Below, piece after piece: positions 8,543 to 17,106 of a stretch of 64,000 bases of DNA. Both the position numbers and the translations under genes were made by a program. The DNA comes from Hyphomicrobiales bacterium (GTDB lineage: Bacteria > Pseudomonadota > Alphaproteobacteria > Rhizobiales > Rhizobiaceae): contig UCJA01000010.1 in the NCBI GenBank assembly GCA_900472675.1, positions 310,001 through 374,000 of the forward strand, in the 5' to 3' direction. The notes below the pieces were generated by a model. It saw nothing but the letters and a program-made list of their open reading frames with translations. It did no database searches and had not been told where the DNA came from. How positions within the stretch are numbered: position 1 is the stretch's first letter; every line of letters starts with the position of its first letter.

Positions 8543-9550
8543 CTACTTGCCGCGGATCTGCTTCAGGTCGGCCAGGATAGCGTCGACCACGTCTGGGCCG
8601 ATTTCTGTCTTGTGCTTTTCGTAGACGACCATGGACTTCTCGCGGATGCGCTGCTGTTCTTCCGCAGACAGGGTGTTCACCTGCAGGCCGGCAGCCTTGA
8701 TCTTCTCGAGCGACTTCTTGTTGAGGTCGCCGATCACCTGGCGCTCCACATCGCGGCCAACCACGGCGCATTCGCGCAGGGCTGTCTGTTCTTCGGGCGC
8801 ATAGGTGTTGAAGATCGCCTTGGAGAACAGGAGAAGGAAGGGCGTGTAGGCGTGGTTGGTCTCGGTGACGTATTTCTGGACTTCGAAGAACTTCGAGGTG
8901 TCGATCGTCACATAGGGATTTTCCTGGGCGTCGATCGCCTTGGTTTCAAGCGCCGAGAAGACTTCGCCGAAGGCCATCGGCGTCGCGTTGGCGCCGAGGT
9001 TCTGGAAGGTGTCGAGGAAGATGTTGTTCTGCATGACGCGAACCTTCATCCCCGAGAAGTCTTCCCACTTGGTGACCGGGCGAACGGAGTTCGACAGGTT
9101 ACGGAAGCCGTTTTCCCAGTAGGCGAGGTTGACGAGGCCAGCTGCGTCGAGCTTCTGGTTCATCATGTCGCCGAACTTGCCGTCCAGCACCTTGTAGGCT
9201 TCCTGGGCATTAGCGAACATGAAGGGCAGGTCGAACACGCCGAGCGCCGGTACGATGCCGACCAGCGGCGACGAGGACGTGACGACGGCTTCCTGCACGC
9301 CGGAACGCAGCGCCTGAGTTGCCTGAAGGTCACCGCCGAGCGCGCCGCCCCAGAAGGCCGTCAGCTTCATCTTGCCGCCGGACTTCTCGTCGAGGCAGGC
9401 CTGCATGGCCTTGATGCCATTGCCGACGGGGTGGTCGGCGTTGATGCCGTTGGAGACGCGGATGTTACGCGACTTGAAGTCGGCGAAGGCCGGTGCGGCA
9501 GCCGAGCATGCGATTGCAAGGGCAGTGGTGGCGAGTAGCAGATTTCTCAT
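8543..9550 (-). CDS. TRAP transporter substrate-binding protein (DctP family)
   Basis: A 335-residue periplasmic binding protein with a classical signal peptide (MRNLLLATTALAIACSAAAPAFA). It carries the TRAP-specific block GMKVRVMQNNIFLDTFQNLGANATPMAFGEVFSALETKAIDAQENPY; the Arg there normally binds the ligand carboxylate. It delivers an organic acid to the DctQ/DctM membrane pair. GGGAGG precedes the ATG. It is the last gene of a leftward operon FAH enzyme-DctQ-DctM-DctP. The binding-protein gene normally comes first in TRAP operons, so its last position is a minor oddity. The operon context suggests a sugar acid ligand. Confidence 0.93.
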   Translation of the reverse strand: MRNLLLATTALAIACSAAAPAFADFKSRNIRVSNGINADHPVGNGIKAMQACLDEKSGGKMKLTAFWGGALGGDLQATQALRSGVQEAVVTSSSPLVGIVPALGVFDLPFMFANAQEAYKVLDGKFGDMMNQKLDAAGLVNLAYWENGFRNLSNSVRPVTKWEDFSGMKVRVMQNNIFLDTFQNLGANATPMAFGEVFSALETKAIDAQENPYVTIDTSKFFEVQKYVTETNHAYTPFLLLFSKAIFNTYAPEEQTALRECAVVGRDVERQVIGDLNKKSLEKIKAAGLQVNTLSAEEQQRIREKSMVVYEKHKTEIGPDVVDAILADLKQIRGK

Positions 9551-9581
9551 AGTATCCTCCCATGGATGTGTGTGAGACGGT

Positions 9582-10859
9582 TTAACGGAGCCATTGTGCA
9601 GGCACGAGAACGAGATCCGGGAACAGGACCAGCAGGAAAAGCACGATCGTTTCGGCGATCAGGAAAGGCCAGACACCGGCCGTGACCTTGCCAAGCGGGA
9701 TCCGGGCCACGCCGCTGACCACGTTCAGCACCACGCCGACTGGCGGGGTGATAAGGCCGATCGAATTGTTCATGATGAACAGCACGCCGAAATAGACCGG
9801 ATCGATGCCCGCCTGCTTGACGATCGGCATCAGCACCGGCGTCAGGATCAAGATGGTCGGGGTCAGGTCGAGCGCCGTGCCGACGACGAGCACGAGGATC
9901 ATGATGGCGAACATCAGGAGCATCGGGCGGTCGATCAGCGGTTCGATGTAGCCGACGATTTCAGCCGGAATGTTGGCGGCGGTGATCAGCCATGAGGAGA
10001 CCAGCGCTGCGGCCACCAGGAACATGATGACAGACGTGGTCTTTGCGGCCCGCAGGATGACGTGCGGCAGTTCGCTCGGCTTCAGTTCGCGGTAGATCAC
10101 CATGCCGACGAACAGGGCATAGGCGGCAGCAACCACGGCGGCTTCGGTCGGCGTCATGATGCCGGCCTTGATGCCGCCGAGAATGATCACCGGCATGCCG
10201 AGCGCCCAGGCGGCGCGACCGCTCACCTTCAGGCGTTCCTTCATCGGGACCTTCGGGAGCGGCTGGACATTGTCCTTCCGCACGGTGATCAGCCAGGCGA
10301 TGACCAGAGCCACGCCCATCAGGATGCCCGGGAAGATACCGGCGAGGAAGAGCTGGGTGATCGACACGTTGGCCGCGACACCGAACACGATGAAGGCCAT
10401 CGACGGCGGGATAATCGGCGCAATGATGCCGCCGGCAGCGATCAGGCCACCCGAGCGCGGCACGTTGTAGCCGGCCTTGGCCATCATCGGAATGAGGATG
10501 GCGGCAAGCGCTGCCGTATCGGCAGCAGCCGAGCCGGAGATGCTGGCCATGATGACGGCTGCCATGATCGCGACGATGCCGAGGCCGCCGCGGATATGGC
10601 CGACACAGGCGATGGCGAAGTCGATGATGCGGCGCGACAGGCCGCCCGAGTTCATCAGTTCGCCGGCCAGGATGAAGAAGGGAATGGCAAGCAGGGTGAA
10701 GGTATCGACGCCGGCGATCATGTTCTGGGCGATGATCTGGGTGTTGAACATGTCCATGTACCACATGAGCACGACGCCGCAGAACATCAGCGAGAACGCG
10801 ACCGGAACGCCGACCGCCATGGCACCGAGAAGCGAGACGATAAAGACGATGAGTGTCAT
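9582..10859 (-). CDS. TRAP transporter large permease (DctM family)
   Basis: The 425-residue ion-coupled transport subunit, with about a dozen hydrophobic helices along its length and the typical start MTLIVFIVSLLGAMAVGVPVAFSL. Landmarks include FFILAGELMNSGGLSRRI, SGSAAADTAAL and the C-terminal NNSIGLITPPVGVVLNVV. The length is normal for the family. The start ATG shares one base with the DctQ stop (TGATG), so translation is probably coupled. It lies 31 bases upstream of the binding-protein gene. Confidence 0.95.
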   Translation of the reverse strand: MTLIVFIVSLLGAMAVGVPVAFSLMFCGVVLMWYMDMFNTQIIAQNMIAGVDTFTLLAIPFFILAGELMNSGGLSRRIIDFAIACVGHIRGGLGIVAIMAAVIMASISGSAAADTAALAAILIPMMAKAGYNVPRSGGLIAAGGIIAPIIPPSMAFIVFGVAANVSITQLFLAGIFPGILMGVALVIAWLITVRKDNVQPLPKVPMKERLKVSGRAAWALGMPVIILGGIKAGIMTPTEAAVVAAAYALFVGMVIYRELKPSELPHVILRAAKTTSVIMFLVAAALVSSWLITAANIPAEIVGYIEPLIDRPMLLMFAIMILVLVVGTALDLTPTILILTPVLMPIVKQAGIDPVYFGVLFIMNNSIGLITPPVGVVLNVVSGVARIPLGKVTAGVWPFLIAETIVLFLLVLFPDLVLVPAQWLR

Positions 10860-11392
10860 CAGGTGCGCTCCGCCAGCTGCTCGATCGTCATGTTTTCACC
10901 GGCAAAGATCCGAATTTCCTCTTCGGTGACCCGGCCGGTCAGGCATCGGACCAGGCGTTCGAGCGAGATCAGCGCCAATCCGCCACCGCTGAAAAGGCCG
11001 ACACCGTAGACCCAGATCATCGAGATGCCGGTCACGGGCGCCGTCATGCTGGCGTTGATGTCGTACTGCTGCCAGGTGCCCCAGAAGAAGATGAGCGAAC
11101 AGGCCAAAATGATGATGTTCGACACGATCATGCAGATGAGACGACCCTTGCGGCCGAACAGCGCCACGACGCTTTCGACGCCAAGGTGGCCATGCTCGCG
11201 AAAGGCGACCACAGCGCCGATGAAGGACAGCCAGACGAAGAAGTAGCGCGACAGTTCCTCGGACACGGACATACCCGAGTTGAAAGCGTAGCGCAGCACC
11301 ACATTGGTGAACACCATGATCGCCATGACCGACAGCATGAAGATCAGCAGCCACTCCAGGAATTTGAAAAAGATATCGATTGTTTTCTGCAT
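10859..11392 (-). CDS. TRAP transporter small permease (DctQ family)
   Basis: A 177-residue four-helix membrane subunit that partners DctM. The family signature is SEELSRYFFVWLSFIGAVVAFREHGHLGVE. The start is ATG at 11392, with GGAGGGGG 4 bases upstream; an ATG five codons earlier lacks a ribosome site. It lies 22 bases after the FAH-family gene and overlaps the DctM start by one base. Confidence 0.93.
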   Translation of the reverse strand: MQKTIDIFFKFLEWLLIFMLSVMAIMVFTNVVLRYAFNSGMSVSEELSRYFFVWLSFIGAVVAFREHGHLGVESVVALFGRKGRLICMIVSNIIILACSLIFFWGTWQQYDINASMTAPVTGISMIWVYGVGLFSGGGLALISLERLVRCLTGRVTEEEIRIFAGENMTIEQLAERT

Positions 11393-11414
11393 TGTCCCCC
11401 TCCCCAAATCTTGT

Positions 11415-12581
11415 TTACAGAAGTCCGCGCTGGGCGAGGTTCTTCATCAGTGCAGATAGTCCAAAGGTCCATGCGGGGCAGTTGGCGCTGTGATCGACGC
11501 GGTTGATCAGCCGGCCGAGTTTCGGGCTGGAAATCTCGACGACATCGCCGATTTCATGAGTGAAGCCCAGGCCCGCACCGCGGCGGTCCTTGGTCGGCGC
11601 AAACATCGTGCCCAGGAAGAGAACGGCTCCGTCCGGATACTGGTGGTTGTCGTTAAGCAACTGTCCGACAAGCTCTTCCGGCGTGCGGCTGATCGCCTTC
11701 ATGGGGCTGACACCCGTCATCTCGAAGCCTTCGGCGCCCTTGACCGACAGCGAAATCTCGCAGGACTTCACGTCGTCGATGGTGAAGCTTCCGTCGAACA
11801 GGCGAATGAAGGGGCCAATCGCGCAAGAGGCATTGTTGTCCTTCGCCTTGCTGAGCAGCAGGGCGGAACGACCTTCGAAGTCGCGCAGGTTGACGTCATT
11901 GCCGAGGGTCGCGCCGACGATCTGGCCCTTCGACGTCACAGCGAGCACGACTTCCGGCTCCGGGTTGTTCCAGTGCGACTTCGCATGGATGCCGACCTTC
12001 GCACCGCAGCCGACCGCCGACATGGGCTGGGCCTTGGTGAAGATCTCGGCATCCGGGCCGATGCCGACTTCCAGGTACTGCGACCAGAGGCCCATGTCCT
12101 GCAGCAGCGCCTTGACCTCGGCGGCCTTTTCCGAGCCCGCTTCCAGGCCGCGCAAGCTGTCGCCGAGTACCGGCGCCAGGCGCTTGCGGATGTCCTGGGC
12201 GCGGAGCGGATCGCCCTTGGCCTGCTCCTCGATCACCCGCTCCAGCATGCTGTCGGCAAAGGTGACGCCGGCGGCCTTGATTGCCTGCAGGTCGCAAGGG
12301 GCAAGCAGTTCGCCCGCGCTACCATCCAGGAATGCGCTCAGCGTCCCAAGCGCTGCAAAGCCCGCGCGATCCTGAAGAGCCGCGATGAGGTTCTCCTGTT
12401 CAAGGAGCTCCGACAGCGTGGCAGCAAGCGTGGAGAGGTCAAGCACCTGCCCGGAGGCTGCGTCCAGCAGCACAGGGCAGGGACCACCCTCGGTCTTTGA
12501 CCAGACGCGGCCAACCAGCAGGGATGCGGAAGCCTGTTCCGGCAAGATCATTTCGGGTGTCAATACGTGCTCGGTGTTCAC
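11415..12581 (-). CDS. Fumarylacetoacetate hydrolase (FAH) family protein
   Basis: A 388-residue enzyme whose C-terminal half is an FAH fold: NPEPEVVLAV provides the metal-binding acidic pair, followed by GATLGNDVNLRDFEGRSALLLSKAKDNNASCAIGPF. Members hydrolyse or dehydrate 2-keto- or 2,4-diketo-acids in sugar-acid pathways. The first ~190 residues are less conserved. GTG at 12581 is chosen because AGGAGGAG lies 8 bases upstream; the open frame continues to 12716 but would run through the operator. It is the first gene of the TRAP operon, so transport and cleavage of the same acid pathway are probably linked. The exact substrate is not determined. Confidence 0.85.
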   Translation of the reverse strand: MNTEHVLTPEMILPEQASASLLVGRVWSKTEGGPCPVLLDAASGQVLDLSTLAATLSELLEQENLIAALQDRAGFAALGTLSAFLDGSAGELLAPCDLQAIKAAGVTFADSMLERVIEEQAKGDPLRAQDIRKRLAPVLGDSLRGLEAGSEKAAEVKALLQDMGLWSQYLEVGIGPDAEIFTKAQPMSAVGCGAKVGIHAKSHWNNPEPEVVLAVTSKGQIVGATLGNDVNLRDFEGRSALLLSKAKDNNASCAIGPFIRLFDGSFTIDDVKSCEISLSVKGAEGFEMTGVSPMKAISRTPEELVGQLLNDNHQYPDGAVLFLGTMFAPTKDRRGAGLGFTHEIGDVVEISSPKLGRLINRVDHSANCPAWTFGLSALMKNLAQRGLL

Positions 12582-12625
12582 CGCGCGCTCCTCCTCATGC
12601 AGAGCCTGGGCTCTGAAATTCCTCA

Positions 12626-12644
12626 TTGTCAGGATGTCTGACAA
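12626..12644. promoter_or_regulatory. Candidate FadR/GntR operator upstream of the FAH-TRAP operon
   Basis: TTGTCAG and CTGACAA form a perfect 7-bp inverted repeat around GATGT. The inner ATGTCTGACAA (12634-12644) also matches the TNGTNNNACNA pattern of FCD-type GntR operators, and resembles the element at 15036-15050. It lies 45 bases upstream of the GTG start. Confidence 0.55.
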
Positions 12645-12759
12645 GTACTCCCGATTTTCTTGTAGTTGCAGTTTTTGCACATGTCCAGCGCCTGCGAAGT
12701 GCCATTCCACAAACAATGGATCGATCTATTAGAGATCGCGTCCGCTCTTGCCGCTGCGA

Positions 12760-13479
12760 CTAGAAGATGTCGAGGCTGAGGTCGATGCGCGCGGCTGCGC
12801 CGACGAGATGGTCCCGCATCGCGCTGCGGGCGCGCGACGGATCGCCGGACGCAATTGCGTCGCGGATGGCGACATGCTCGGCAATGGTGATTTCGACGAT
12901 CTCCTCCAGCACGGCCGTCTCTCGGGCCGCGTTGATGGCGAGATGAATGCGTTCGGCGACGAAGCCCAGGAACATGAGGAAGTATTCGTTCTGCGTGGCG
13001 GCGGCCACCTGCCGGTGAAACGCAAGGTCGGCAATGATGCCCTCGTTCGTCCATCGCTCGGCGCCGGACATCCGCCCCAGCGTCTCGTCCAGCCGTGCAA
13101 TATCCTCGGGCGTATGATGGATGGCCGCCAGACCCGCGGCTTCGATCTCGAGCGGCAGCCGCAGCTGGAACAGGCTTCCGAAGCTTACCCGGTCCGACAG
13201 ATTGTCCTGCTCGATGCGGATCGACTGGCGGCGCTCCATATCGGTTGCAAAGGCGCCGACGCCCTGTCGCGTCTCTACCAGGCCTTCGTTGCGCAGTTGC
13301 GCAATCGCCTCCCGCACGACCGAGCGGCTGACCCCGAAGGTTTTTGACAGCAGGTGCTCGGTCGGCAGCTTGTCGCCCGGCGCGATGCGGCCTTCGCTGA
13401 TCTCTTTGCCGATCTGCGTCGCGACGCGCTCCGGCAGGTGCTCGCCTCGCCTGATCTGATTGAAGTCCGCCACGCCCAT
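12760..13479 (-). CDS. GntR-family regulator, FCD (FadR) type
   Basis: A 239-residue repressor-type protein. The N-terminal winged helix (~10-78) contains LPTEHLLSKTFGVSRSVVREAIAQLRNEGLVETRQG. The C-terminal all-helical FCD domain (~95-225) carries candidate metal ligands (D and H in LAFHRQVAAATQNEYFLMFL and the late MRDHL). This fold usually binds a carboxylic acid. It lies 27 bases downstream of the FAD-oxidase gene in the same orientation and separates it from the TRAP operon. It probably controls both neighbouring operons through the TTGTCTGA-type palindromes at 12626 and 15036. Confidence 0.92.
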   Translation of the reverse strand: MGVADFNQIRRGEHLPERVATQIGKEISEGRIAPGDKLPTEHLLSKTFGVSRSVVREAIAQLRNEGLVETRQGVGAFATDMERRQSIRIEQDNLSDRVSFGSLFQLRLPLEIEAAGLAAIHHTPEDIARLDETLGRMSGAERWTNEGIIADLAFHRQVAAATQNEYFLMFLGFVAERIHLAINAARETAVLEEIVEITIAEHVAIRDAIASGDPSRARSAMRDHLVGAAARIDLSLDIF

Positions 13480-13506
13480 ATCCGTCCGTTTGGTCTCGCC
13501 GTCTTT

Positions 13507-14949
13507 CTACGAGATCTGGGGAAAACTCAACTGGCATCCGGGGTTCATCACCAGATCCGGATCGATGGCCCGCTTGACCGCCATCAGCAATGCGCGCCGG
13601 GTGTCCGGCAGCCGGTCCTCGAAATCGGACCGCTTGAGCCGGCCGATGCCATGTTCGGCGCTGATGCTGCCGGAAAACCGGTCGACGACCTCGTTCAGCA
13701 CGTTTTTCGATGCGTAGATGACTTCGGCGCGCTCGTCGCCCGTCATGTCGTCGGGCGGCAGCACGTTCAGATGCACATTGCCGTCACCGACATGACCGTA
13801 GGAGATGCTGGTGCAGTCGGGAAGCGCTGCTGCGATCGCCGCTTCCGCCTCCGCCACAAAGTCGGCCAGGCGCGACAGCGGCACGGAGACATCCGAGCGC
13901 ATGTGCGAGCCGCGCTTGGCCTGTCCCTCGTTCATGCCTTCGCGGATCAGCCAGAGGTTTCTCGCCTGCGCCTGCGAGGCGGCGATCGTACCGTCGACAA
14001 CCAGTCCGTCGGTCATCACCGCTTCGAGGAAACGTTGCATCAGGTCGTCGATATCGACGAGCCCGCTGCCCGAGATCTCCATCAGCACATAGGCCGGGTA
14101 ATGGGCCGGGATGGGGATCGGCAGGTCAGGCATCGCCTCCCGCGCCAGGGTGAAGGCCAGCGGCGGCATGAATTCGAAGGCGGACATCAGGTCGCAGCAG
14201 TCGCGCCGTGCCCGGCGGAACAGCGTGATCGCGTCCTCCAGCGAGGCGAGGCCTAAAAGCGCGGTGGCGACATGATCGGGGTAGGGGGTGAGCTTGACCG
14301 AGACCGCCGTGATGATGCCGAGCGTCCCCTCGGCGCCGATGAACAGCTGCTTGAGATCGATGCCGCGATTGTCCTTGCGCAGCGTCGTCAGCCCGTCGAA
14401 CACTGTGCCATCGGGCAGCACGACCTCGAGGCCGAGCACCAGCTCGCGCGTCATGCCGTAGCGCAGCACATTGATGCCGCCCGCATTGGTGGAGACGTTG
14501 CCGCCGATCCGGCAGCTTCCCTGCGCCCCGAGCGCCAGCGGAAAGAACATGCCCTTGTTGGCGATGGCGTCCTTGAGTTCCGAAAGGATGCAGCCGGCCT
14601 CGACCACGGCTGAAAAATCGTCGGCGTCGATGCGACGGATGGCATTCATCCGCTCAAGGCTCAGCACCACCTGGGCGTCCGGCTGGTCCGGAATGGCGCC
14701 AAGCACGAGGCCGGTATTGCCCCCTTGCGGAACGATCGCGAGCCGCATCTGGTGACAGAGGCGCACAGCTGCGGCAACATCGGCGGTGGAGCGCGGGCGG
14801 ATGACGGCGACTGCGCCGGTCGTCACATCGCCGTGCCAGTCACGGCAGTAGCGCAGTATCTCTGCCGCGTCAGTGAGGACCATATCCTCTCCGAGCGCTG
14901 TCCGCAGGGCGAGACGATGCTCCACGATGGCACTGGTCTGGTCAAGCAT
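13507..14949 (-). CDS. FAD-linked 2-hydroxyacid oxidase/dehydrogenase (GlcD/D-LDH type)
   Basis: A 480-residue flavoprotein with an N-terminal PCMH FAD-binding domain (~40-220; VPQGGNTGLVLGAIPD, and GSCRIGGNVSTNAGGINVLRYG) and a C-terminal FAD-oxidase domain (~225-470) with YGHVGDGNVHLNV and the family's ISAEHGIGRLK motif. Such enzymes oxidise 2-hydroxy acids (D-lactate, glycolate, D-2-hydroxyglutarate and sugar acids) to 2-keto acids. ATG 14949 has GAGGG about 7 bases upstream. It is cotranscribed with the FadR-type regulator and divergent from the DenD-like gene. A role in oxidising an intermediate of the imported acid is inferred. Confidence 0.92.
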   Translation of the reverse strand: MLDQTSAIVEHRLALRTALGEDMVLTDAAEILRYCRDWHGDVTTGAVAVIRPRSTADVAAAVRLCHQMRLAIVPQGGNTGLVLGAIPDQPDAQVVLSLERMNAIRRIDADDFSAVVEAGCILSELKDAIANKGMFFPLALGAQGSCRIGGNVSTNAGGINVLRYGMTRELVLGLEVVLPDGTVFDGLTTLRKDNRGIDLKQLFIGAEGTLGIITAVSVKLTPYPDHVATALLGLASLEDAITLFRRARRDCCDLMSAFEFMPPLAFTLAREAMPDLPIPIPAHYPAYVLMEISGSGLVDIDDLMQRFLEAVMTDGLVVDGTIAASQAQARNLWLIREGMNEGQAKRGSHMRSDVSVPLSRLADFVAEAEAAIAAALPDCTSISYGHVGDGNVHLNVLPPDDMTGDERAEVIYASKNVLNEVVDRFSGSISAEHGIGRLKRSDFEDRLPDTRRALLMAVKRAIDPDLVMNPGCQLSFPQIS

Positions 14950-15035
14950 GGGAGTTCCCTCGATGCGGCTGTCGTTGGGGCCAGGTCGCTTCCGGCTTCG
15001 GCAGCAAATTCTTTGTTTTCAAGTCCACCATATAA

Positions 15036-15050
15036 GGTTATCAGACAACC
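15036..15050. promoter_or_regulatory. Candidate FadR/GntR operator in the divergent promoter region
   Basis: GGTTATCAGACAACC reads GGTTGTCTGATAACC on the other strand, with GGTT/AACC arms. Its TTGTCTGATAA core matches 9 of 11 positions of ATGTCTGACAA at 12634-12644. It lies between the FAD-oxidase gene and the DenD-like gene. Confidence 0.5.
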
Positions 15051-15110
15051 CTACAAGCTGAAATTCGTCTGTCCGCATCAACGACGGACAGGGCCACGGG
15101 AGGATGGAAA

Positions 15111-16094
15111 ATGCATATTCTGGTGATTGGCGCTGCGGGCATGGTCGGCCGCAAACTCACGGCGCGGCTGGTGTCCGATCAGGGCCTCAACGGTCGTCCG
15201 GTCGAGAAGATGACGCTGGTCGACGTGATCAAGCCGGACCATCCGGACGGGTTCAACGGAACGGTCGAGGCTCTGGAGGTTGACGTCTCCGAGCCGGGAC
15301 AGGCCGAGACGCTGATCGCCTCGCGCCCGGACGTGATCTTCCATCTTGCCGCCATCGTTTCCGGCGAAGCCGAGCTCGATTTCGAAAAGGGCTACCGGAT
15401 CAATCTCGATGGCACGCGTCACTTGTTCGATGCCATCCGCCTTTTAAATGGCGAGGATGGCTACAAGCCCCGCGTCGTCTTCACCTCGTCGATCGCCGTG
15501 GTCGGCGCACCCTTGCCTTTCCCCATTCCGGACGATTTCCACCTGACGCCGCTCACCAGCTACGGCACCCAGAAAGCGATCTGCGAACTCCTTCTCGCGG
15601 ACTACAGCCGACGCGGCTTCTTCGATGGCATCGGCATCCGGCTGCCGACGGTGTGCATCCGTCCGGGCAAGCCCAACAAGGCCGCCTCCGGCTTCTTTTC
15701 CAACATCCTGCGCGAGCCCCTGATCGGGCAGGAGGCCGTTCTGCCGGTGCCGGAGGACGTGCGCCACTGGCACACGTCGCCGCGCTCGGCGGTCGGTTAC
15801 CTCATCCACGGTGCGACCATCGACCTGGAGCGGATCGGCTCCCGCCGCAGTCTCTCCATGCCAGGCGTCAGCGCCACGGTCGGGGAGCAGATCGAGGCCT
15901 TGCGCCGTGTGGCCGGCGAAAAGGCGGTGCGGCTGATCCGCCGCAAGCCGGACGAGATGATCATGAAAATGGTTGCGGGCTGGGCGCCCGGGTTTGAAGC
16001 CAAGCGGGCGACCGAACTCGGCTTTACCGCGGAGCAGAACTTCGACGAGATCATCCGCGTCCATATAGAGGACGAGCTGGGAGGTCAGCTGTGA
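15111..16094 (+). CDS. denD: NAD-dependent sugar-acid dehydrogenase, D-erythronate dehydrogenase (DenD)-like
   Basis: A 327-residue extended short-chain dehydrogenase with an N-terminal nucleotide motif GAAGMVGRKL and catalytic YxxxK in SYGTQKA. Several stretches match the D-erythronate dehydrogenase group closely: HLAAIVSGEAELDFEKGY, the ADYSRRGFFDGI segment, and RLPTVCIRPGKPNKAASGF. DenD oxidises the 2-hydroxyl of D-erythronate with NAD. GGGAGG precedes the start. It overlaps the following reductase gene (GTGA). The kinase/decarboxylase partners of the known tetronate pathway are not seen here, so a different four- to six-carbon acid is possible; the symbol denotes family resemblance. Confidence 0.8.
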   Translation: MHILVIGAAGMVGRKLTARLVSDQGLNGRPVEKMTLVDVIKPDHPDGFNGTVEALEVDVSEPGQAETLIASRPDVIFHLAAIVSGEAELDFEKGYRINLDGTRHLFDAIRLLNGEDGYKPRVVFTSSIAVVGAPLPFPIPDDFHLTPLTSYGTQKAICELLLADYSRRGFFDGIGIRLPTVCIRPGKPNKAASGFFSNILREPLIGQEAVLPVPEDVRHWHTSPRSAVGYLIHGATIDLERIGSRRSLSMPGVSATVGEQIEALRRVAGEKAVRLIRRKPDEMIMKMVAGWAPGFEAKRATELGFTAEQNFDEIIRVHIEDELGGQL

Positions 16095-17002
16095 GCGCTG
16101 CAACCGACAGCAAGGCCACGCGCCGGATCGCTTTCCTGGGCACCGGCCTGATGGGGGCGCCGATGGCGCGCCGGCTGATTCAGGCGGGCTTTTCCGTCAC
16201 AGTCTGGAACCGTGATCCCGCCAAGGCGGCGGGATTGGTAGCCGAGGGCGCAATCCACGCACCATCCCCGGCTGAAGCGGTGCAGGACATCGATGTCGTC
16301 TTCACCATGCTCACCAACGGCGACGCCGTGGCGGAAGTTCTGTTCAACAAGGGTGTGGCCGATGCGCTGTCCAAGGGCGCGGCCGTGGTCGACTGCAGCT
16401 CGATTGCGCCGCCGATCGCCCGCGACAATGCGCAAAAGCTTGCCCAGCGCGGCATTCGCAGCCTCGATGCACCGGTGTCCGGCGGCACGGCCGGCGCTGC
16501 AGCCGGTACGCTTGCCATCATGGCAGGCGGTGATGCTGAACTGGTGGACGAACTCGGCGACGTGTTCGCAGCCCTGGGCCGCGTCACCTACGTCGGCCCA
16601 AGCGGTGCGGGCCAGGTGTGCAAGCTCGCCAACCAGCAGATCGTTGCCATCACCATCGGCGCTCTCGCCGAGGCCATGGTTCTGGTCGAAGCGGGCGGCG
16701 CATCGCGCGAAGCCTTCCGCACTGCGATCCGCGGCGGCTTTGCCGAAAGCCGAATCCTCGATCTTCACGGCGACCGCATGATCCGGCGCGATTTCGAGCC
16801 GGGCGGCGCGTCCGCAAACCAGCTCAAGGACCTCAATGCCGTGGCAGCCCTTGCCGACACGCTGTCGCTGGACCTGCCGCTGACCGCCATGGTCCGGGAT
16901 GAATTCCAGGCTTTCGTGAACGAGGGCGGCGGCGGCAGGGATCACAGCGGCTTGCTGCTGCATCTGGAAAAGCATAATCCATCCAGTCGCGAAAAGGGCT
17001 GA
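16091..17002 (+). CDS. 3-hydroxyisobutyrate dehydrogenase-family reductase (GarR/LtnD-like)
   Basis: A 303-residue beta-hydroxyacid dehydrogenase. The N-terminal NAD(P) domain has FLGTGLMGAPMARRL; the substrate motif is DAPVSGGTAGAAAGTL; the catalytic Lys is in QVCKLANQQIV. Relatives include tartronate-semialdehyde reductase and L-threonate dehydrogenase, consistent with sugar-acid metabolism. The GTG start overlaps the preceding stop by three bases, so translation is coupled with the DenD-like enzyme. Which of the family substrates it uses cannot be read from the sequence. Confidence 0.88.
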   Translation: MSAATDSKATRRIAFLGTGLMGAPMARRLIQAGFSVTVWNRDPAKAAGLVAEGAIHAPSPAEAVQDIDVVFTMLTNGDAVAEVLFNKGVADALSKGAAVVDCSSIAPPIARDNAQKLAQRGIRSLDAPVSGGTAGAAAGTLAIMAGGDAELVDELGDVFAALGRVTYVGPSGAGQVCKLANQQIVAITIGALAEAMVLVEAGGASREAFRTAIRGGFAESRILDLHGDRMIRRDFEPGGASANQLKDLNAVAALADTLSLDLPLTAMVRDEFQAFVNEGGGGRDHSGLLLHLEKHNPSSREKG

Positions 17003-17106
17003 AAGCCGGGCATCCGGCGGGGCCGGCCGATAGACATCGGAACCGGGCGGCTCCCTCCGCATTTCTGCAGCGCCCGAACGGGGTGAGGAAAGAAGCAAGC
17101 CGGATC

